Source: Bacillota bacterium (GTDB lineage: Bacteria; Bacillota; Clostridia; Peptostreptococcales; Natronincolaceae). From it: a stretch of 8,718 nt of DNA. The notes beneath the pieces were generated by a model. That model did no database searches and had not been told where the DNA came from. It saw only the letters and a list, made by a program, of their open reading frames with translations. Positions 1 to 6,271 of the stretch are shown in pieces. A program made the position numbers and the translations under genes. The stretch covers positions 1 through 8,718 of the forward strand of contig JAEWHG010000105.1 in assembly GCA_023387935.1 (NCBI GenBank). Direction: 5' to 3'. Each line of letters begins with the position of its first letter. Within the stretch, counting starts at the first letter, position 1.

Positions 1-217
1 TAGCGATTCCCATAGCTTCTATTATAGCACTCTTAACTGCTTCAGGTTCTCCAACTACAGTAACAACTGCCCTATTATGGTCATAATCCGTACTATAGTC
101 TAAAAGCTTAACCCCTTCTTTACCTCTAAAAGGATTGATGATTCTTTCTACCTTATCTAAATCTCTTCCTTCACTAAAATTAGGTACACATTGAACTATT
201 TTTTTGATGTTTCCCAT
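1..217 (-). CDS. ftcD: Glutamate formimidoyltransferase, N-terminal part (cut by window edge)
   Basis: Only the first 72 codons are present; the gene runs off the left edge. The translation begins MGNIKKIVQCVPNFSEGRD and continues with DHNRAVVTVVGEPEAV. These match the N-terminal subdomain of formiminotransferases, whose hallmarks are C-V-P-N-F-S-E-G-R and D-x-D-x-N-R. The family transfers the formimino group from N-formimino-L-glutamate to tetrahydrofolate in the cytoplasm, the last carbon-handling step of histidine breakdown to glutamate. The ATG at 215-217 is preceded by the purine-rich AAAGGGTGGG; another in-frame ATG at 233-235 has no ribosome binding site and would add six residues not typical of the family. 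It lies 47 bp downstream of hutU with no terminator between, so the two are probably cotranscribed. A bifunctional fusion with cyclodeaminase cannot be excluded because the C-terminus is missing. Confidence 0.92.
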   Translation of the reverse strand, partial: MGNIKKIVQCVPNFSEGRDLDKVERIINPFRGKEGVKLLDYSTDYDHNRAVVTVVGEPEAVKSAIIEAMGIA

Positions 218-264
218 TTTGCCCACCCTTTCCATTGTCTTGTACAATATTAATGAACCCTATT

Positions 265-2292
265 CTATTTATTAAATGCCTTTTCAACTAAAGTTTTTAC
301 CAATTCCTCCTTAGGAATATAAGGTATCGTAATATGATCCGTACCTTCATTATTTTTATTATATTCCATACTAGTTGAAATAGAGTTTTCATTTCTTGCC
401 CAAGCTCTTCTAGCAACGCCACCCATTACGTCCCAAGGCATAGCAGAGTTTAATATAGTATCAACTCTTTCACTTCCATCTAGCACCATTCCAAAACCAC
501 CATTAATCGATTTACCAATACCAACGCCACCACCATTATGTAGTGCTATTAAACTCATGCCTCTTGCAGCATTTCCAGCAAAGCATTGCGTAGCCATATC
601 CGCCATAACATTACTTCCATCTTTAATGTTGGCCGTTTCCCTAAATGGAGAGTCCGTACCACTAACGTCATGGTGATCCCTACCGAGCATAATAGGCCCT
701 ACCTCACCATTTCGTACCATTTCATTAAACTTTAATGCTATTTTCGTTCTTCCCATAGCATCCTGATATAATATTCTTGCCTGAGTTCCTACTACTAATT
801 TATTTTTTTCTGCATCCCTAATCCACACGTAGTTATCTCTGTCTTGGCCTCTTCTATTTGGATCGATACAGTCCATTGCGGCTTTATCTGTCTTGATTAA
901 GTCTTCATGATCTCCACTTAAGCAAACCCAACGGAAAGGTCCATATCCATAGTCAAACAGTTCTGGTCCCATAATATCTTCAACGTAGGATGGGAAAATG
1001 AAGCCGTCTTTTTCATCTACTCCATTTTTTGAAATTTCCTTTACGCCTGCATCATATATAGCCTTCATAAAAGAGTTTCCATAGTCAAAGAAATAGGTAC
1101 CCCGTTCTACTAGCTTTTTAATAACATTAAAGTGAGCTTTTAAAGTTTCGTCCACTAACTTTTTAAACTCCTGTCTATCTTTTTTAAGCATCTCTGTTCT
1201 TTCATCAAAGGTTAAGCCCTGAGGGCAATATCCTCCATCATATACAGCGTGACATGAGGTTTGATCTGATAATAGCTCTAGCTTTATATTATTTTGGGCA
1301 ACGTACTCTAAAAGATCTACTATGTTTCCATGGTAAGCTATAGAAATTGGTTCTTTCTTATCTAAGTATTCTTTTGCAATAGCAAATACTTCTTCTAAGT
1401 CTGCAGAATATCTCTGTACCCATCCTTGGTCGTGTCTTGTCTTTATTCTTGAATAGTCAACCTCTGCAACAATTCCAACACCATTAGCTATTTCAATTGC
1501 TTTAGGCTGTGCACCACTCATTCCGCCAAGTCCTGAGCTAATAAATAACTTTCCTCTTAAATCTTCATCAGGTCCCATACCAAATTTTAATCTACCTGCA
1601 TTTAACAATGTATTAAAAGTTCCATGAACAATTCCCTGTGGGCCTATGTACATCCATCCGCCAGCTGTCATCTGTCCATAGTTGGCTACGCCCATTTGCT
1701 CTGCTATTTCCCAATCTTCTAAATTGTCAAACATGCCGATCATTAGAGCATTTGTAATGATAACTCTAGGACTATCTGGCTTTGATCTAAACAGTCCTAA
1801 TGGATGTCCAGATTCAATGACCAATGTTTGATGATCCGTCATTACCTCTAGGTATTTTTTAATTAATCTATATTGCATCCAATTTTGAAATACGCTTCCT
1901 GTCTCTCCATAGGTTACTAGTTCATATGGGTATAGTGCGACATCGAAATCTAAATTATTATCGATCATTACTTGGAATGCTTTACCCTCTATGCAGTTTC
2001 CTTTATATTCATGTATTGGTTTTCCTTTGATATGTCCCTCCGGTCTAAATCTATATCCATAAATTCTTCCCATAGTCATAAGTTCTTCTAAAAACTCTGG
2101 AGCTAATGCTTCATGTAGTTCCTCCGGTACATATCTCAGTGCATTTTTTAGGGCAGTTTCTGTTTGATCTTTAGTTAATTTAAAGCCTCTATCCGGTGCC
2201 CTTCTAATCCCCGCTATAAACTTAGGCATTTCTGGAAGTACATTATCAAGCTTAATAGTCATTGCATTTGAAATATCAATATTATTAATCAA
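265..2292 (-). CDS. hutU: Urocanate hydratase (urocanase), long form
   Basis: Catalyses NAD+-dependent hydration of urocanate to 4-imidazolone-5-propionate, the second step of histidine degradation, in the cytoplasm. At 675 residues it is about 120 longer than the usual bacterial enzyme (about 555, as in Pseudomonas) and close to the vertebrate enzyme (676). Family motifs in order: QMTAGG (207-212) and YIGPQGIVHGT (215-225); glycine-rich SGLGGMSGAQ (253-262); SDQTSCH (342-348); FRWVCLSGD (453-461); RDHHDVSGTDSPFRET (538-553); LHNGGGVGIG (584-593). The classical urocanase signature FQGLPxRICW is replaced by VGTQARILYQD (501-511), so the cysteine considered catalytic in Pseudomonas aligns with Leu508; from memory, vertebrate urocanase differs in the same way. 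The start is TTG, chosen because AAGGAG lies 7 nt upstream; the next in-frame ATG (codon 11) has no such site. It is the first gene after its own promoter and is followed by ftcD, which supports a histidine-utilisation operon. Confidence 0.97.
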   Translation of the reverse strand: MINNIDISNAMTIKLDNVLPEMPKFIAGIRRAPDRGFKLTKDQTETALKNALRYVPEELHEALAPEFLEELMTMGRIYGYRFRPEGHIKGKPIHEYKGNCIEGKAFQVMIDNNLDFDVALYPYELVTYGETGSVFQNWMQYRLIKKYLEVMTDHQTLVIESGHPLGLFRSKPDSPRVIITNALMIGMFDNLEDWEIAEQMGVANYGQMTAGGWMYIGPQGIVHGTFNTLLNAGRLKFGMGPDEDLRGKLFISSGLGGMSGAQPKAIEIANGVGIVAEVDYSRIKTRHDQGWVQRYSADLEEVFAIAKEYLDKKEPISIAYHGNIVDLLEYVAQNNIKLELLSDQTSCHAVYDGGYCPQGLTFDERTEMLKKDRQEFKKLVDETLKAHFNVIKKLVERGTYFFDYGNSFMKAIYDAGVKEISKNGVDEKDGFIFPSYVEDIMGPELFDYGYGPFRWVCLSGDHEDLIKTDKAAMDCIDPNRRGQDRDNYVWIRDAEKNKLVVGTQARILYQDAMGRTKIALKFNEMVRNGEVGPIMLGRDHHDVSGTDSPFRETANIKDGSNVMADMATQCFAGNAARGMSLIALHNGGGVGIGKSINGGFGMVLDGSERVDTILNSAMPWDVMGGVARRAWARNENSISTSMEYNKNNEGTDHITIPYIPKEELVKTLVEKAFNK

Positions 2293-2299
2293 AAAACCA

Positions 2300-2305
2300 C
2301 TCCTT
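2300..2305 (-). promoter_or_regulatory. Ribosome binding site fixing the TTG start of hutU
   Basis: The minus strand reads GGAAGGAGTGGTTTT directly before TTG. AAGGAG is 7 nt from the TTG, an ideal distance, which supports TTG rather than the downstream ATG at codon 11. Confidence 0.8.
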
Positions 2306-2321
2306 CCATACTATTAAGAAT

Positions 2322-2351
2322 ATTATAACAATTAAAACTATATCTGGTCAA
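2322..2351 (-). promoter_or_regulatory. Sigma-A-type promoter of the hut genes
   Basis: On the minus strand a -35 box TTGACC (2346-2351, five of six consensus bases) is followed by an 18-bp spacer and a perfect -10 box TATAAT (2322-2327). Transcription would start near 2315, giving a leader of about 20 nt that carries the hutU ribosome binding site. It lies downstream of the whiA terminator, so hutU-ftcD is likely a separate transcription unit. A short palindrome, AGAATTCT, sits just upstream of the -35 box, but I cannot assign it to a regulator. Confidence 0.75.
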
Positions 2352-2378
2352 AGAATTCTCAATATCCAAACATAGAAA

Positions 2379-2404
2379 AAGAAAGCTATAAAACAAGCTT
2401 TCTT
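2379..2404 (-). terminator. Probable rho-independent terminator after whiA
   Basis: A perfect 9-bp inverted repeat (AAGAAAGCT / AGCTTTCTT, 8-nt loop) lies 57 bp past the whiA stop. On the minus strand the second arm runs into TTTCTATG, giving a T-rich tail; on the plus strand no T run follows, so it points in the whiA direction. The stem is AT-rich, so its strength is moderate. It separates whiA from the hut promoter. Confidence 0.6.
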
Positions 2405-2460
2405 CTAGATTTAATCCCATTTAATATATATTTTTATGAATTGTTAAATATTCTTAATTT

Positions 2461-3417
2461 TTACTTTTTACCTTCTTGAAGTTTAGTCGCTATTTCGTCT
2501 ATTTTTCTAAGTCTATGGTTCACTCCAGATTTTCCAATAGTAGGGTTTAACATTTCACCTAGTTCCTTTAAACTAGCATCCTCATATTCCAGCCTGAGCT
2601 CCGCTATATCTTGTAAATTTGTAGGTAAGTACCCTAATCCCACTGTGTCCTTAATATATTTTATGTTTTCCACCTGTCTCATTGCAGCATCTACAATTTT
2701 ACTTAAATTAGCAGTCTCACAGTTCACAATTCGATTCACATCGTTTCGCATTTGTTTATAAATTCTTACATTCTCCAAATCTAATAGGGCGCTGTGGGCC
2801 TCCATAATATTTAATAAATCTACTACTTGATCTCCTTCCTTTAAATAAACAACATAACTTCCTTTTCGCTCAACAATTTTTGCATTAAGCTGAAAGCTGT
2901 TTACCAATTCCTTTAAAGATTCACTATGATCTAAGCTATGCGTTACAAACTCTAAATGATAGGTTTTTTCTGGATCGCTAACAGATCCTCCGCCTAGAAA
3001 TGCCCCTCTTAAATATGCTCTTTTACAGCATCTATTTTCTAATAAGCCTACAGGTACCCCATAGGAAATATCAAAAGAATTAGCATGTCTTTTTAATATT
3101 TCAATATCTTCTAAGACCTTCTTACTTCCCATATTGTGCGTAACAACCATTAAATAATGATTATTTTTTCTCAGTCTAGGATTTCTTCTCACCATAACTT
3201 CAATATGAACATTAAATAAATCCTTAAACAATTTGAATAGTTTTCTAGCAGTTGCTGGATTTTCTGTTGTTAGCTTAATATTTAATTTTTGTGTTCCTCC
3301 TATTAATTGAAGTGTTCCGCACATTCTTATTAAAGCAGCCAATTCTGAAAGCTTGCAGCAGTAATCCTTAGAATAAATTCTAGAAAGCTCGCCTTTAGTT
3401 ACGGCTGAAAATGACAT
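2461..3417 (-). CDS. whiA: WhiA family DNA-binding protein
   Basis: Conserved Gram-positive DNA-binding protein: a sporulation regulator in Streptomyces and linked to cell division and chromosome segregation in Bacillus. The 318-residue length is normal. The N-terminal half is a degenerate LAGLIDADG homing-endonuclease-like fold; its signature region is RAYLRGAFLGGGSV (133-146). The C-terminal part has the WhiA helix-turn-helix, seen as SLKELGEMLNPTIGKSGVNH (282-301) followed by RLRKI. The ATG is preceded by AAAGGTTGTGAT, which matches the ideal AAAGGAGGTGAT at ten of twelve positions. It lies 48 bp after the Nudix gene with no terminator between, so the two are probably cotranscribed. The neighbouring rapZ-yvcK pair is the usual WhiA context in Firmicutes, which makes the assignment firm. 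Its target genes cannot be read from the sequence. Confidence 0.96.
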   Translation of the reverse strand: MSFSAVTKGELSRIYSKDYCCKLSELAALIRMCGTLQLIGGTQKLNIKLTTENPATARKLFKLFKDLFNVHIEVMVRRNPRLRKNNHYLMVVTHNMGSKKVLEDIEILKRHANSFDISYGVPVGLLENRCCKRAYLRGAFLGGGSVSDPEKTYHLEFVTHSLDHSESLKELVNSFQLNAKIVERKGSYVVYLKEGDQVVDLLNIMEAHSALLDLENVRIYKQMRNDVNRIVNCETANLSKIVDAAMRQVENIKYIKDTVGLGYLPTNLQDIAELRLEYEDASLKELGEMLNPTIGKSGVNHRLRKIDEIATKLQEGKK

Positions 3418-3455
3418 ACCATCACAACCTTTTATAATCTATTTTAATATATAAT

Positions 3456-3461
3456 CTCCTT
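3456..3461 (-). promoter_or_regulatory. Orphan Shine-Dalgarno-like AAGGAG upstream of whiA
   Basis: A perfect AAGGAG sits 38 nt before the whiA ATG, just after the Nudix stop codon, with no ATG, GTG or TTG at a usable distance. The 8-mer AGATTATA occurs here (3450-3457) and again at 3433-3440, closer to the real whiA site. It could be a standby ribosome site, a relic of a duplication, or chance. Confidence 0.3.
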
Positions 3462-3465
3462 CGTG

Positions 3466-3882
3466 CTAAGAAATTCTATTATACCGTTCTATTGCTCTAA
3501 TTATAATCTCTTTTTCATCATCATATTTTGCTAAATCAACGGACCTTTTCATATGAACGAACTTTGCATCAATAAAGCCTTCTTCTCTTAAAGGTATACA
3601 GTCCATAGTTCTAGATTGCATCAAAAACCAATGTACAGTTTTATTTATAACATTATGATCTTCCCAATTATTTTTATAAGTATAATGTATGTCGCCAAGG
3701 TATTCGATTATTTCAACCTTAACACATGATTCCTCATAAACTTCTCTAATAGCAGTCTGTTCAAAGGTTTCATCTAGCTCTACCTTTCCCTTGGGAAGCA
3801 CCCAATCTCCGTTATATTTTTTTAAAAGTAATATGGTATTACCAAAAACGACAACCCCTCCGGCACTTATTTCCTCACGCAA
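3466..3882 (-). CDS. Nudix hydrolase
   Basis: Cytoplasmic Nudix family pyrophosphohydrolase, cleaving an X-linked nucleoside diphosphate or similar substrate with divalent metal. A clear Nudix box follows WVLPKGKVE: G-x5-E-x7-REVYEE, with the metal-binding glutamates present; the conserved Gly near the box end is Cys (EESCV). The WxLPKG form recalls Ap4A/diphosphoinositol-type and MutT-type members, so the substrate is open. I place the start at TTG 3880-3882 (138 residues, MREEISAGGVVV) because AAGGAG is 8 nt upstream. The longer reading starts at GTG 3889-3891, whose G is the last base of that AAGGAG. In B. subtilis the rapZ-yvcK-whiA cluster also carries a Nudix gene, yvcI (reported to act on alarmones), but upstream of rapZ; this protein need not be its orthologue. 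It is probably cotranscribed with whiA. Confidence 0.93.
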   Translation of the reverse strand: MREEISAGGVVVFGNTILLLKKYNGDWVLPKGKVELDETFEQTAIREVYEESCVKVEIIEYLGDIHYTYKNNWEDHNVINKTVHWFLMQSRTMDCIPLREEGFIDAKFVHMKRSVDLAKYDDEKEIIIRAIERYNRIS

Positions 3883-3890
3883 ACCCTCCA

Positions 3891-3896
3891 CTCCTT
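3891..3896 (-). promoter_or_regulatory. Ribosome binding site deciding the Nudix start
   Basis: AAGGAG lies 8 nt before TTG 3880-3882. The in-frame GTG at 3889-3891 begins inside this AAGGAG, so it cannot be served by it. Confidence 0.65.
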
Positions 3897-3942
3897 TATA
3901 TTAAAAAAGTCATTTTTCACATTAATTATTATTATATTACTA

Positions 3943-3954
3943 AGTTACCATATT
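3943..3954. repeat. Extra copy of the yvcK terminator arm motif
   Basis: AGTTACCATATT here repeats the plus-strand right arm of the nearby hairpin, AGTTTACCATATT at 4022-4034, with one T missing; TTACCATATT is identical in both. It is complementary to the left arm at 3994-4006, so an alternative pairing is possible. The rest of the 133-bp gap between yvcK and the Nudix gene is AT-rich. It contains one minus-strand TATAAT (3931-3936) without a convincing -35 box, a weak candidate for a Nudix-whiA promoter. Confidence 0.4.
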
Positions 3955-3990
3955 GGCTTAATGTTTTCAATCTTTAGTCAAAGTAGATAT

Positions 3991-4037
3991 AAAAATATGG
4001 TAAACTCCTTCTAATGAAAGGAGTTTACCATATTTTT
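3991..4037 (-). terminator. Strong hairpin terminator overlapping the yvcK stop codon
   Basis: A perfect 20-bp inverted repeat (3991-4010 and 4018-4037) with a 7-nt loop. The arms begin with A5 and end with T5 on either strand, so it can act in both directions; the plus-strand reading ends in T8, the minus-strand reading in T5 then ATAT. The yvcK stop (4025-4027) and its last codons are inside the stem, so a ribosome finishing yvcK would cover one arm. It probably ends the murB-rapZ-yvcK transcript. Confidence 0.88.
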
Positions 4038-5359
4038 TTTATTAATTCACGTATGTAAAAATAATCAATGATGCGACTTTTATCCTCTGCTAGCTTCAAA
4101 TCTAATACTAAGTTAATAATAATCTTTGATAGTTTAATTGCATCATGTCTTACATAATCCCTTTTTATATCTATTAAATTCTCTGTAATTAGCTTTATGT
4201 CTTTATCTGCAAGCTTTTCCTTATCTTCCTCTGTTAACTTAGTGACCTCGGAACCTTCTGTTTCATATTTTTGACTAATAGCATCATCTATCCTACCAGT
4301 ATTGGCTATTACATAATCCATAGTTCCTTCAGGCCAATGGTTTAATAAGGCATCTACATGAGAATAAACCGTATATCCTGAGGTTTCTCCTGGCTGAGTC
4401 ATTACGTTAGTAATATATACCTTTATGGCTTTCGTTTTATTTAGGCTTTCTTTAATATTTTTTACAAGCAAATTAGGTATAACACTAGTGTATAGACTTC
4501 CTGGACCCAGTAGCACGATATCAGCATCCTCAATAGCGTATATAGCATCATCAATAGTCTCTGCTTCCTTTGGTTTAATGAAAACCTTTTCTATGGGACT
4601 ATTCTCCTCTATACTTTTTATCGGTATATTCGATTCACCCTTTATAACCGTTCCATTTCTAAGTTTAGCATATAAGGTAATATTTCTAAGTGTGACAGGT
4701 AGAACACTACCTGTTACTGCCAGAACATCACTGATCTTTTTTATGGCTTCCTCAAAATTACCACTGATACCGTTCATAGATGCAATCAATAAATTTCCAA
4801 AGCTTTGTCCCTTCAGATCGCCTTCTTCAAATCTATATTGAAGAAGCTTTTCCATCGTAGGCTCCATATCAGCCAATGCAAGTATACAGTTTCTAATATC
4901 TCCTGGTGGCAGCATCCCTAAGTCTTCACGTATTTTACCAGATCCACCGCCATCATCTGCAACAGTAACAATGGCAGTAATATTAGAGGTAAAAAGCTTT
5001 AATCCTCTAAGCAAAACAGAAAGTCCTGTTCCCCCTCCAATTACCACTACTTTAGGTCCACGGGATAAAATTTTCTTATCCAATGCATTTTTATCTAATT
5101 TGATGCAATCATTTTTGCCAGTTAATGTAGTTGGATAATATACTAAGTTTAAAACTGAAATAATTCCCTGTCTTAATGAAAAAATTACGATAGCGAATCC
5201 TGCTAATCCTAATAATAGAATATGCCCATGGTTAAGCTTTAAATTGGTCCTAGATAAATAATAGGATAAAGATATGGAAAATAAAATAATTCCTATGAGT
5301 CCACTAAATATCCATCTTTTAATTTTTAATCCTGGCTTTAGCCATTGGATAAGTTTCAT
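4025..5359 (-). CDS. yvcK: YvcK/CofD-like gluconeogenesis factor with N-terminal membrane domain
   Basis: Member of the YvcK (UPF0052) family, related to CofD 2-phospho-L-lactate transferase. B. subtilis YvcK is needed for growth on gluconeogenic carbon sources, affects cell shape and binds UDP-sugars such as UDP-GlcNAc. The conserved core starts near residue 101: GGGTGLSVLLRGLK (108-121), TVADDGGGSGKIR (132-144), LGPGSLYTSVIPNLL (284-298) and NVMTQPGETSGY (318-329). At 444 residues it exceeds the about 320 of Bacillus YvcK because of roughly 100 N-terminal residues with two hydrophobic helices (about 16-36 and 46-66) behind a basic start (KPGLKIKRW). It is therefore probably membrane-anchored with a cytoplasmic core, a layout I recall from other Clostridia. 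The ATG is 3 nt past the rapZ stop and its ribosome site (AAGGAAAGGA) lies within the rapZ end, indicating translational coupling. The terminator hairpin overlaps its stop. Confidence 0.95.
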   Translation of the reverse strand: MKLIQWLKPGLKIKRWIFSGLIGIILFSISLSYYLSRTNLKLNHGHILLLGLAGFAIVIFSLRQGIISVLNLVYYPTTLTGKNDCIKLDKNALDKKILSRGPKVVVIGGGTGLSVLLRGLKLFTSNITAIVTVADDGGGSGKIREDLGMLPPGDIRNCILALADMEPTMEKLLQYRFEEGDLKGQSFGNLLIASMNGISGNFEEAIKKISDVLAVTGSVLPVTLRNITLYAKLRNGTVIKGESNIPIKSIEENSPIEKVFIKPKEAETIDDAIYAIEDADIVLLGPGSLYTSVIPNLLVKNIKESLNKTKAIKVYITNVMTQPGETSGYTVYSHVDALLNHWPEGTMDYVIANTGRIDDAISQKYETEGSEVTKLTEEDKEKLADKDIKLITENLIDIKRDYVRHDAIKLSKIIINLVLDLKLAEDKSRIIDYFYIRELIKKIW

Positions 5360-5362
5360 TTC

Positions 5363-6235
5363 CTATCCTTTCCTTCCTAGAGATAAGTTTGAGTCTCTAT
5401 GACTCATAAGGACTCTATATCCCTTTTCTTTAAGGTAGTTATAAAGCACATGGGCAATAGTAACAGATCTGTGCATTCCTCCAGTACAGCCAATAGCAAT
5501 AACCAATTGATTCTTGCCTTCTTTTATATACTGAGGAATTAAAAAGCTTATCATATCATTTAATTTATTAGAAAATTCTACACTTATAGGAGAGTTCATC
5601 ACATATTCTCTAACTCTCTTATCATTTCCTGTAAAGTTTTTAAGTTCTTCAATATAAAAAGGATTTGGTAGAAACCGAACATCGAAAACTAAATCTGCGT
5701 CCAGAGGTACTCCATGCTTAAATCCAAAGGATATGATTGAAATTATTAAATTATTGGACTCATTGCCTTCAACATAAATATTGATTAGTTCATCCTTAAG
5801 CTGAGCTGGTCTAAGATTTGTAGTATCGATAATATTAGTAGCTCTAGCTTTAAGATATCTTAGTTTTTCTCTTTCTAGTGCTATACCCTCTGGAATAGAG
5901 CCGTCTCCTAGTAAAGGATGACTTCTTCTAGTTTCCTTGAAGCGCTTAATTAGCGCTTTATCACTCGCATCTAAAAATAGAATTTCATATTTGTAGCCTA
6001 GATCCTCCAAACTTTCTAGGCTGCTGGCAAGATCGTCAAAAAACATTCCCCCACGAATATCTATTACTAATGCTACATTATCAATAGCTCCTTGGGATTG
6101 ATGGCATAGTTCCGCAAACTTAGGAATTAATGTAGGCGGCAGATTATCTACACAGTAGAAGCCAAAGTCCTCCATATATTTAACAGCTTGACTCTTTCCT
6201 GCTCCAGATAAGCCTGTAATAATTACAAATCTCAT
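5363..6235 (-). CDS. rapZ: RNase adapter / nucleotide-binding protein RapZ (YvcJ)
   Basis: P-loop nucleotide-binding protein of the RapZ/YvcJ family. In E. coli RapZ senses glucosamine-6-phosphate and directs RNase E to the GlmZ small RNA; B. subtilis YvcJ hydrolyses nucleotides and affects competence. That mechanism cannot be transferred here, since GlmZ belongs to enterobacteria. The 290 residues are full length. Visible motifs are Walker A GLSGAGKS (8-15), VIDIRGG (57-63), TRRSHPLL (102-109), SFGFKHG (169-175), DVRFLPNP (185-192) and the C-terminal GCTGGMHRSV (249-258), with SHRD at 278-281. The ATG has a strong site, AGAGGAGATGAT, upstream. It lies 36 bp after murB and 3 bp before yvcK in one operon. 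Pairing with murB and yvcK fits a role around amino-sugar precursor supply, though that is inference. Confidence 0.96.
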   Translation of the reverse strand: MRFVIITGLSGAGKSQAVKYMEDFGFYCVDNLPPTLIPKFAELCHQSQGAIDNVALVIDIRGGMFFDDLASSLESLEDLGYKYEILFLDASDKALIKRFKETRRSHPLLGDGSIPEGIALEREKLRYLKARATNIIDTTNLRPAQLKDELINIYVEGNESNNLIISIISFGFKHGVPLDADLVFDVRFLPNPFYIEELKNFTGNDKRVREYVMNSPISVEFSNKLNDMISFLIPQYIKEGKNQLVIAIGCTGGMHRSVTIAHVLYNYLKEKGYRVLMSHRDSNLSLGRKG

Positions 6236-6271
6236 TTTATCATCTCCTCTTGTGTAAGGCCGAACCCATAA

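Noticed and set aside
2461..3417. LAGLIDADG-like segment suggesting a homing endonuclease or intein
   Set aside because: The domain is the normal degenerate LAGLIDADG fold of WhiA, followed by the WhiA helix-turn-helix, in the usual rapZ-yvcK neighbourhood.
3892..3990. Possible riboswitch or small RNA in the yvcK-Nudix gap
   Set aside because: The gap is short and AT-rich. Apart from the terminator and the repeated arm motif I see no known riboswitch core or convincing promoter pair.
4425..4841. 138-codon plus-strand open frame
   Set aside because: It lies wholly antisense to the well-conserved yvcK coding region and its translation resembles no protein I know; it is a shadow frame.
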